From Flavobacterium cheniae (GTDB taxonomy: Bacteria > Bacteroidota > Bacteroidia > Flavobacteriales > Flavobacteriaceae), in the NCBI RefSeq assembly GCF_004363695.1, contig NZ_SNZC01000001.1, positions 265,857 to 329,856 of the forward strand: a stretch of DNA of 64,000 bases. Direction: 5' to 3'. The notes beneath the pieces were generated by a model, which saw only the letters and a list, made by a program, of their open reading frames with translations, was not told where the DNA came from and ran no database searches. The position numbers were made by a program, and so were the translations under genes. Positions 1-7,374 of this stretch are shown here, piece after piece; position 1 is the stretch's first letter; each line of letters opens with the position of its first letter.

Positions 1-61
1 GTATTTCGTAAAAGTGAATACAGAAAAGGGTAGTGCTAATGCGAAGTTTGTGAAAGAATAG
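1..61 (+). CDS. Partial type IX secretion (T9SS) sorting-domain protein, 3' end only
   Basis: Only the last 19 codons and the stop are in the window. They encode the end of a type IX C-terminal sorting domain (GTYFVKV-like strand, then NAKFVKE). The DNA from base 2 onward is nearly identical to the end of the next gene (from 2236) and continues so through the spacer. This is therefore the last part of another copy of the same tandem family, whose body lies upstream of the window. Confidence 0.85.
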   Translation, partial: YFVKVNTEKGSANAKFVKE

Positions 62-98
62 TTTCGACAAGCTCAGCTTTGACATTCATATAAATAAT

Positions 99-133
99 AA
101 AAACTCCCGATTCAATTGAATCGGGAGTTTTTT
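99..133 (+). terminator. Perfect palindromic intrinsic terminator
   Basis: A perfect 26-base inverted repeat (core ACTCCCGATT / AATCGGGAGT) is flanked by an A-run on the left and a T-run on the right. It follows the stop of the partial gene by about 40 bases. The same structure recurs after each later copy of the array. Confidence 0.85.
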
Positions 134-147
134 CTTTAAATCGTGTA

Positions 148-176
148 TTGATGTTTAAGTATTTATCATACTTTTA
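148..176 (+). promoter_or_regulatory. Bacteroidota-type promoter for the first complete LRR gene
   Basis: TTG at 148-150, an 18-base spacer, and TACTTTTA at 169-176 match the TTG / TAnnTTTG pattern with one mismatch at the last base. The predicted transcript starts about 14 bases before the ATG at 196. Because the open frame upstream of 196 runs through these elements, the longer start is very unlikely. Confidence 0.55.
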
Positions 177-195
177 CTTCTTTAAATTCTTACAA

Positions 196-2295
196 ATGAA
201 AAAACTTTACTTTTTATTCTTTTTGAGTATAGGTGTTTTGGGTAATGCGCAGATTGTTAATATACCTGATGCTAATTTTAAAACGAGATTATTAGCAGCA
301 AGTTCAAGTAATACAATAGCAAAAAACTTGTCGGGATCATATTTTAAAATAGATTCAAATTCTGATGGAATTATCCAAGTTTCAGAGGCAGAACAAGTAA
401 GTTATATTTACTTAAATCAATATAATGGTGCAGGAATTTATTCATTAGTTGGTATTAATGAATTTCCAAATTTAACCTATTTTAGTTGTTCTGATGCGAA
501 TTTATATGAATTGGATATTCATGGATTACAATATTTAGAAGTTATTAATGTTATTTATTCTGGAATAGATATTGTTACACTTTATGATTTACCAACATTA
601 AAAACTCTCAGCGTATGGTATAATAATCTAACTGAACTTGATCTTTCTAATTTAAGTAGCTTACTTTCACTTAATTGCTATCAAAACAGTATTACTAGCT
701 TAGACATATCAATGCTTACCAACTTAAATACATTAACTTGTAATAATAACCAATTAGTTAGTCTTAATATGAAGAATGGTAGAAATCAGACTATACAAAA
801 TGGGATGCTACAGGGTTATTCTGGATATCCTACATTAAGATTTATTTGCGTTGACGAGTCGGAATTAAGTTATGTTGAAAATATAGTTTCAAATATTGAA
901 GGTAGTGAATTGGTTGTAGTTAATGATTATTGTACTTTTGTTCCTGGTGGTGAATATTTTACAGTTAATGGAAATATAAAATTTGATTCAAACAACAATG
1001 GTTGTGATGTTTCAGACATCAATTATCCAAGCTTAAATTTTTCAATTTCTGATGGTACAAATTCAGGTTCATTAATTTCAAATGCATCAGGTAATTATTC
1101 AATTCCAGTTCAAGCTGGAAATCATACCATTACTCCAAACTTTGAAAACCCATCGTATTTCAATGTTTCACCAACTAGCTTTTCGATAGATTTTCCAACA
1201 CAAATAAGCCCTTTTACGCAAGATTTTTGTGTAACAGCTAATGGATTTAAACATGATGTTGAAGTTGTGCTGATTCCAACAGTTCCAGCTCGTCCAGGTT
1301 TTGATGCTACTTATAAACTGGTTTATCGTAACAAAGGAAATCAAGTGGAGAATGGAAGTATATCCTTAACTTTTGATGATACAAGATTGGATTATGTTGC
1401 TGCAAATCCAGTTTATAATAGTTTTGCGGTAAATAATTTTACTTGGAATTATACCAATTTACAACCTTTTGAATCGAGAGAAATTACTTTGACATTAAAT
1501 GTAAATTCTCCAATGGAAGTACCAGCAGTTAACAATGGAGACCAATTAGATTTTCTTGCTCAAATTACACCTTTCACAAACGATGAAATGCAATATGATA
1601 ATATTTCTGCTTTAAAACAAATTGTAGTTGGTTCTTACGATCCAAATGATAAAACTTGTATACAAGGAGAAACAATTGAACCAAGTCAAGTAGGTAATTA
1701 TATGCATTACATTATCCGTTTTGAAAACACAGGAACTTTCCCTGCAGAAAATATTGTGGTGAAAGACATGATTGATTTGACTAAGTTTGATATTACAACT
1801 TTAGTTCCTTTAAAAAGTAGCCATGATTTTTTTACCAGAATTAATGGTAACAAAGTTGAATTCATTTTTGAAAATATCAATTTAGATTTTAATGATGCTA
1901 CGAACGATGGTTATGTAGTATTCAAAATTAAAACATTACCAACTTTGGTTTTAGGTGATACTTTTACAAACGATGCAAATATCTATTTCGATTATAATTT
2001 TCCAATTACTACTAATACGTACACAACAACAGTAGCCGCTTTAAGTAATCAATATTTTGATTTTGGAACTTATTTTACGTTATATCCAAATCCAGCAAAA
2101 GATGTTTTGAATATGCAAGCGAAACAAGATGTAGCAATCAATTCTGTTGAAATTTATAATCAATTAGGACAAATTGTAATGGCAACAACCAATGCAATCA
2201 ATTCAGTTGATGTTGCTAATTTAGCTTCTGGAACCTATTTCGTAAAAGTGAATACAGAAAAGGGTAGTGCTAATGCGAAGTTTGTGAAAGAATAG
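196..2295 (+). CDS. Secreted LRR protein with T9SS sorting domain, copy 1
   Basis: This 699-residue protein is probably exported by the type IX system to the cell surface or medium. Visible in order are a signal peptide (about 1-19, ending NAQ), an EF-hand-like loop at residues 53-64 (DSNSDGIIQVSE), and a few irregular leucine-rich repeats (about 80-210). Next come a short beta-sandwich-like module starting KFDSNNNGCD (about 265-340), a long conserved region (about 350-620, with SYDPNDKTC), and a type A sorting domain beginning YFTLYPNPAKD. The start at 196 is chosen because the signal peptide begins there and the sequence before it holds the promoter. The ligand and role are unknown; the LRRs suggest protein or glycan binding. 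It is an intact member of a tandem family. Confidence 0.85.
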   Translation: MKKLYFLFFLSIGVLGNAQIVNIPDANFKTRLLAASSSNTIAKNLSGSYFKIDSNSDGIIQVSEAEQVSYIYLNQYNGAGIYSLVGINEFPNLTYFSCSDANLYELDIHGLQYLEVINVIYSGIDIVTLYDLPTLKTLSVWYNNLTELDLSNLSSLLSLNCYQNSITSLDISMLTNLNTLTCNNNQLVSLNMKNGRNQTIQNGMLQGYSGYPTLRFICVDESELSYVENIVSNIEGSELVVVNDYCTFVPGGEYFTVNGNIKFDSNNNGCDVSDINYPSLNFSISDGTNSGSLISNASGNYSIPVQAGNHTITPNFENPSYFNVSPTSFSIDFPTQISPFTQDFCVTANGFKHDVEVVLIPTVPARPGFDATYKLVYRNKGNQVENGSISLTFDDTRLDYVAANPVYNSFAVNNFTWNYTNLQPFESREITLTLNVNSPMEVPAVNNGDQLDFLAQITPFTNDEMQYDNISALKQIVVGSYDPNDKTCIQGETIEPSQVGNYMHYIIRFENTGTFPAENIVVKDMIDLTKFDITTLVPLKSSHDFFTRINGNKVEFIFENINLDFNDATNDGYVVFKIKTLPTLVLGDTFTNDANIYFDYNFPITTNTYTTTVAALSNQYFDFGTYFTLYPNPAKDVLNMQAKQDVAINSVEIYNQLGQIVMATTNAINSVDVANLASGTYFVKVNTEKGSANAKFVKE

Positions 2296-2332
2296 TTTCG
2301 ACAAGCTCAGCTTTGACATTCATATAAATAAT

Positions 2333-2366
2333 AAAAACTCCCGATTCAATTGAATCGGGAGTTTTT
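2333..2366 (+). terminator. Palindromic intrinsic terminator after copy 1
   Basis: The same 26-base perfect palindrome as at 99-133, with flanking A and T runs. The whole spacer 2296-2428 is almost identical to 62-195, with one T fewer in the T-run and a few substitutions, so spacer and gene were duplicated together. Confidence 0.85.
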
Positions 2367-2380
2367 CTTTAAATTGTGTA

Positions 2381-2409
2381 TTGATGTTTAAGTATTTATC
2401 TTACTTTTA
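2381..2409 (+). promoter_or_regulatory. Promoter for LRR copy 2
   Basis: TTG at 2381-2383, 18 bases, then TACTTTTA at 2402-2409. It is the duplicate of the promoter at 148-176 with the same spacing. It lies about 20 bases before the ATG at 2429. Confidence 0.55.
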
Positions 2410-2428
2410 CTTCTTCAAATTCTTACAA

Positions 2429-5110
2429 ATGAAAAAACTTTACTTTTTATTCTTTTTAACGATTGGTTTATTAGCTAATGCGCAGATTATTAATTTTCCT
2501 GACATTTATTTTAAAGCAAAATTATTACAAGCAAGCACAACTAATAATATTGCTTCAAGTCAAGAACCAGTATATGATTTAATATCAGAAACTTGGTCAG
2601 TTTCTTCTTATAATAAAATTGATACAAATAATAATGGAGAGATTGAAGTGAGTGAAGCACAATCAATAAAATGGTTAGATATTTCTTTATATTCAATTGA
2701 TGATATGTCAGGTATTGAATATTTTACAAATCTAATTTATTTGAATTGTTCTGGTAATCAAGTGTCAAGTTTAAATGTTTCAAATTTGACTAATTTAAAA
2801 GTATTAAATTGTGGTTCAAATCGATTAATGAATTTAAATATTTCTGGCTTATTTGACTTACAAAATCTAGATTGTAAATATAATAGGTTAACAAGTTTAA
2901 ACTTTACAGGTTTTAATAATTTGAAAATGCTGAATTGTATTGATAACCAACTAACTTTTTTAAATATTTCAGATTTAGTTAATTTAAAAATTTTAAAATG
3001 TTATGATAATCAAATTTCAACTTTAAATGTTTCAAATTCAACAAACTTGTTAGAACTTTATTGTGGTAACAATCAAATGAATAGTTTGAATATTTCTGGA
3101 TTAATCTTTTTAGTAAAATTAGATTGTTATAATAATTTATTGCCAAGTCTTGATGTTTCAGGATTAATTAATTTGCAGGATTTAAATTGTAGTTTTAATC
3201 CATTATCAAGTTTGAATATTTCGAATTTACATGATTTGGAAACACTAAATTGTAGTAATAATGAGTTAACTAATTTAAATGTTTCTGATTTACCTAATTT
3301 ACAATTTTTACATTGTGGAAGTAATCAATTATCTAGTTTAGATGTTTCAGAGTTGACTAGCTTGCAAACATTAAATTGTAGTTATAATGAATTATTTAAT
3401 TTAAATGTTACAGGATTAAACAACTTACAATTTTTTGATTGTAATTCTAATATGTTAACAACTCTAAATTTATCAGGATTAAATAATTTACAGACATTAA
3501 ATTGTGAAATAAATGAATTAATTAGCTTAGATACGTCAGACTTGTCAAATTTGCAGACTTTAATTTGTGACGGTAATCAAATAACAAATTTGTTTATAAA
3601 AAATAATAATACTACTTGGGCTCAATTATATTGCCTTAATAATCCAAATTTAGAATACATTTGTATAGATGAAGAGGATTTAAGTTTTTTACAACAAATG
3701 ATTGATTCAGCAGGATTAACAAATCAAATTCAATTGAATAGTTATTGTTCATTTACGCCAAATGGAATTTTTTACGAGGTTTCAGGAACTACAAAATTTG
3801 ATTCAAACAACAATAGTTGCGATGTTTCAGATATTAATTATTCTAACTTAAATTTTTCAATTACCGATGGAACCAATACAGGTTCTTTAATTGCAAACCA
3901 AACAGGTAATTTTTATATTCCAGTATCAGCAGGAAATCATACCATAACTCCAAACCTTGAGAATCCAAGCTATTTTAATATTTTTCCAACTAGTTTTACA
4001 GTAAATTTCCCAACACAAACAAGTCCATTTATGCAAGATTTTTGTGTTACTGCAAATGGAGTAAAATCTGATGTGGAAGTTGTTTTAGTTCTAACTACAC
4101 CAGCTCGTCCAGGTTTTGATGCTAATTATAAATTGGTTTATCGCAACAAAGGAAATCAAGTTGAAAACGGTTCAGTAAGTTTAACATTTGATGATGCAAG
4201 ATTAGATTTTGTTTCGTCTAATCCTGTTTATAATAGTTCTGTTACGAATAGTTTTACTTGGAATTATAGTAATTTACAACCTTTCGAAACCAGAGAGATT
4301 GGAATTGTTTTCAATGTAAACTCTCCAATGGAAACACCAGCGGTTAACAATGGAGACATTTTGAATTATACAGCTACAATTACAACTGCAAACACTGATG
4401 AAACACCATTAGATAACACGTTTATATTAGACCAAACTGTTGTTGGCTCATACGATCCAAATGATAAAACGTGTTTAGAAGGAACAACTATTGAGCCAAG
4501 TGAAGTTGGTAACTACGTACATTATGTAATTCGTTTTGAAAATACAGGAACATATCCTGCAGAAAATATTGTGGTTAAAGATATGATTGATTTGGATAAA
4601 TTTGATATTGCAACTTTAGTTCCATTGAAAAGTAGTCATGATTTTTTCACACGTATAAGTGGAAACAAAGTAGAATTCATTTTTGAAAACATCAATTTAG
4701 ATTTCAATGATGCTACGAATGATGGTTATGTAGTGTTTAAAATTAAAACGAAACCAACTTTAGTTTTAGGTGATACTTTTACTAATAACGCTAATATCTA
4801 TTTCGATTATAATTTCCCAATTACAACGAATACGTACATAACAACTGTTGCTGCTTTAAGTACGCAAGATTTTGATTTTGGAACTTATTTTACCTTATAT
4901 CCAAATCCAGCAAAAGATGTTTTAAATATTCAAGACAAACAAGGCTTAACAATAAATTCCATTGAAGTTTATAATCAATTAGGGCAAATTGTAATGGCGG
5001 TAACCAATGCTTTAAATGCAGTTGATGTTGCTAATTTAGCTTCAGGAACGTATTTCGTAAAAATAAATACGGAAAAGGGTAGTACTAATGCGAAGTTTGT
5101 GAAGGAATAG
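2429..5110 (+). CDS. Secreted LRR protein with T9SS sorting domain, copy 2 (long LRR array)
   Basis: This 893-residue member of the tandem family has a signal peptide (1-19, ending NAQ), an EF-hand-like loop at residues 65-76 (DTNNNGEIEVSE), and 14 leucine-rich repeats of 21 residues (about 102-395). After these come the shared KFDSNNN module, the conserved SYDPNDKTC region and a type A sorting domain (YFTLYPNPAKD). It differs from copy 1 mainly by its larger and more regular LRR block; the C-terminal 400 residues are very similar. The start at 2429 is set by the signal peptide and by the promoter lying in the alternative upstream extension. The function is not known. A binding or adhesion role at the surface is an inference from the architecture. 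Confidence 0.87.
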   Translation: MKKLYFLFFLTIGLLANAQIINFPDIYFKAKLLQASTTNNIASSQEPVYDLISETWSVSSYNKIDTNNNGEIEVSEAQSIKWLDISLYSIDDMSGIEYFTNLIYLNCSGNQVSSLNVSNLTNLKVLNCGSNRLMNLNISGLFDLQNLDCKYNRLTSLNFTGFNNLKMLNCIDNQLTFLNISDLVNLKILKCYDNQISTLNVSNSTNLLELYCGNNQMNSLNISGLIFLVKLDCYNNLLPSLDVSGLINLQDLNCSFNPLSSLNISNLHDLETLNCSNNELTNLNVSDLPNLQFLHCGSNQLSSLDVSELTSLQTLNCSYNELFNLNVTGLNNLQFFDCNSNMLTTLNLSGLNNLQTLNCEINELISLDTSDLSNLQTLICDGNQITNLFIKNNNTTWAQLYCLNNPNLEYICIDEEDLSFLQQMIDSAGLTNQIQLNSYCSFTPNGIFYEVSGTTKFDSNNNSCDVSDINYSNLNFSITDGTNTGSLIANQTGNFYIPVSAGNHTITPNLENPSYFNIFPTSFTVNFPTQTSPFMQDFCVTANGVKSDVEVVLVLTTPARPGFDANYKLVYRNKGNQVENGSVSLTFDDARLDFVSSNPVYNSSVTNSFTWNYSNLQPFETREIGIVFNVNSPMETPAVNNGDILNYTATITTANTDETPLDNTFILDQTVVGSYDPNDKTCLEGTTIEPSEVGNYVHYVIRFENTGTYPAENIVVKDMIDLDKFDIATLVPLKSSHDFFTRISGNKVEFIFENINLDFNDATNDGYVVFKIKTKPTLVLGDTFTNNANIYFDYNFPITTNTYITTVAALSTQDFDFGTYFTLYPNPAKDVLNIQDKQGLTINSIEVYNQLGQIVMAVTNALNAVDVANLASGTYFVKINTEKGSTNAKFVKE
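2732..3613 (+). repeat. Fourteen in-phase 63-bp leucine-rich repeats
   Basis: Each unit encodes 21 residues of the form LxxLNCxxNxLxxLNxSxLxx. I counted 14 consecutive units without any change of phase: the first begins at 2732 and the fourteenth at 3551, exactly 13 x 63 bases later. Cysteine occupies the same position in every unit. Confidence 0.9.
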
Positions 5111-5141
5111 CTTCGACGCTCAGCTTGACATATGAATAAAT

Positions 5142-5175
5142 AAAAACACCCGATTCAATTGAATCGGGTGTTTTT
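5142..5175 (+). terminator. Palindromic terminator after copy 2, with a compensated base pair
   Basis: Same design as the two upstream terminators, but the stem reads ACACCCG on the left and CGGGTGT on the right where the others have ACTCCCG and CGGGAGT. Both sides changed together, so pairing is kept. Confidence 0.85.
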
Positions 5176-5181
5176 ATGATT

Positions 5182-5196
5182 AAACCTGTCAGGTTT
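5182..5196. repeat. Short perfect inverted repeat AAACCTGTCAGGTTT
   Basis: A 7-base perfect inverted repeat around a central T, in the spacer before copy 3. The spacers before copies 1 and 2 lack it. I recall similar CCTGTCAGG-type palindromes as common intergenic elements in flavobacteria; that is recollection, not a search. Confidence 0.5.
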
Positions 5197-5239
5197 TAAA
5201 TAATATATTTATAAGTAAGCCTATTGTAACCTTTTTTAT

Positions 5240-5247
5240 TATTTTTG
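5240..5247 (+). promoter_or_regulatory. -7 element for copy 3
   Basis: TATTTTTG matches TAnnTTTG exactly and lies 20 bases before the ATG at 5267. No TTG is found at the proper spacing upstream (the nearest leaves a gap of 13). This promoter region is unlike those of copies 1 and 2. Confidence 0.4.
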
Positions 5248-5266
5248 CTTCATTAATTTCTTACAA

Positions 5267-7300
5267 ATGAAAAAACTATACTTTTTATTTTTTTTTACGA
5301 TTGGTTTTTTAGGTAATGCGCAGATTATTAATTTTCCTGATATTGAATTTAAAAACAAACTTCTTAGTGCTAATCCTACAGTTTCTATTGCTAAGGATGT
5401 AAATTCAAACAATATTAAAATTGATTCAAATAATAATAATGAAATAGAAGTTTCTGAAGCTTTAGCTGTATATTATCTTGATGTTAATAATATTGGATTA
5501 AATCCAACTATAAATTATTATATTACTGATTTGACTGGATTAGAAAATTTTTCAAATCTTGTTAGTTTTATATGTACTTTTAATGAAATTAATAATTTTA
5601 ATTTTCCATCTCTTTCAAATTTAAAAGTTCTTGAAATTACCAGAAATCCAATTTTAAATCTTAATTTAATACCTCATAATAAATTGGAAAGATTTATTTG
5701 TATAGCTATAGGTACACATCAAATTTTAGATTTGTCTCATTGTCCTTTCCTAACTTCATTTTCGTGTTCAGGAAGCAATATTTCAATTGTTAATTTAAAA
5801 AATGGAATAATTGAAAATTCACCTTTATTCAACACAAATTTGCAATATTTATGTTTAGATGAAAACCAAGTTGACGATATTAGTTCAAATTTACAACAAA
5901 ATGGATTAAGTGTAGGTTGTAGTATTAATTCCTATTGTTCCTTCACACCCGGAGGAAAATTTTATGAAATTTCAGGAGCCACAAAATTAGATTCAAACAA
6001 CAATGGTTGCGATGTTTCAGATATTAATTATTCTAACTTAATTTTTACAATTACCGATGGAACAAATACAGGTTCTTTAATTGCAAATCAAACAGGTAAT
6101 TATTATATTCCAGTTTCTTCAGGAAACCACACAATTACTCCAAACCTTGAAAATCCAAGTTATTTCAATGTTTCACCAACTAGCTTTTCGGTAGATTTTC
6201 CAATACAGGCAAGTCCATTTACGCAAGATTTTTGTATAACAGCTAATGGAGTTAAACATGATGTTGAAGTTGTGCTAATTCCAACTGTTCCAGCTCGTCC
6301 TGGTTTTAATGCATCTTACAAATTGGTTTATCGCAATAAAGGTAATCAGATTGAAAATGGTAGTATTTCATTTACTTTTGATGATGCAAAATTAGATTAT
6401 GTTTCTGCAAACCCAGTTTATAATAGCTCAGCAATAAATAATTTTACTTGGGAGTATACTAATTTAGAACCTTTTGAAGCCAGAGAAATTGCATTAATAT
6501 TAAACGTAAATTCACCAATGGAAATACCAGCGGTAAATATTGGTGATCAAATAAATTTTCTAGCTGAAATTACTCCTTTTACTAATGATGAGATACAATA
6601 CGATAATATTTCAGCATTAAAACAAATCGTAGTCGGCTCATACGATCCAAATGATAAGACTTGTTTAGAAGGAATCACTATTACACCAACTGAAGTTGGT
6701 AATTATGTACATTATGTCATTCGTTTTGAAAATACATGAACTTTTCCTGCAGAAAATATTGTGGTTAAAGACATGATTGATTTGACTAAGTTTGATATTG
6801 CTACGTTAGTTCCTTTAAAAAGTAGCCATGATTTTTATACCAGAATTAATGGAAACAAAGTAGAATTTATCTTTGAAAACATCAATTTAGATTTTAATGA
6901 TGCCACTAATGATGGTTATGTGGTGTTTAAAATTAAAACATTACCAAGTTTGGTTTTGGGAGATACTTTTACCAATAACGCTAATATTTATTTCGATTAT
7001 AATTTTCCAATAACAACCAATACGTACACAACAACTGTAGCTGCTTTAAGCACGCAAGATTTTGATTTTGGAGCCTATTTCACACTATATCCAAATCCTG
7101 CAAAAGACGTTTTGAATATTCAAACTAAGCAAGATTTAGAAGTAAATTCAATTGAAATTTATAATCAATTGGGACAAATTGTAATGGCAACAACCAATGC
7201 AATCAATTCTGTTGATGTTGCTAATTTAGCTTCTGGAACCTATTTCGTAAAAGTGAATACCGAAAAGGGTAGTGCTAATGCGAAGTTTGTGAAAGAATAG
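5267..7300 (+). pseudogene. LRR/T9SS protein copy 3, interrupted by an in-frame UGA
   Basis: The reading frame is continuous from the ATG at 5267 to the stop at 7300 except for TGA at 6737-6739 (codon 491). There the sister copies have GGA (FENTGT). A single G-to-T change explains it; there is no frameshift, and the frame after the stop still encodes the conserved region and a complete type A sorting domain. The product that ends at codon 490 has a signal peptide, an EF-hand-like loop (residues 53-64), about four degenerate LRRs and most of the conserved region, but no sorting signal. It would be exported to the periplasm yet not secreted by the type IX route. A sequencing error is possible. 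Confidence 0.8.
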
Positions 7301-7321
7301 TTTTCTAAGATATGTAAAAAT

Positions 7322-7355
7322 AAAAACTCCCGATTCAAATGAATCGGGAGTTTTT
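7322..7355. terminator. Bidirectional terminator between the LRR array and pheT
   Basis: A fourth version of the array's ACTCCCGATT...AATCGGGAGT hairpin, with one change at the tip of the loop and A and T runs on the two sides. It lies between convergent genes and can serve both strands. Confidence 0.8.
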
Positions 7356-7374
7356 TTATACTGTAAACTGAACA

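Noticed and set aside
148..195. Longer start for LRR copy 1 (and the equivalent 2381-2428 for copy 2)
   Set aside because: The extension lies over the promoter elements, is not present in copy 3, and the signal peptide starts at the later ATG.
6761..7300. Separate gene starting at GTG 6761
   Set aside because: It is the rest of the UGA-interrupted LRR copy 3 in the same frame, with no promoter or start of its own.
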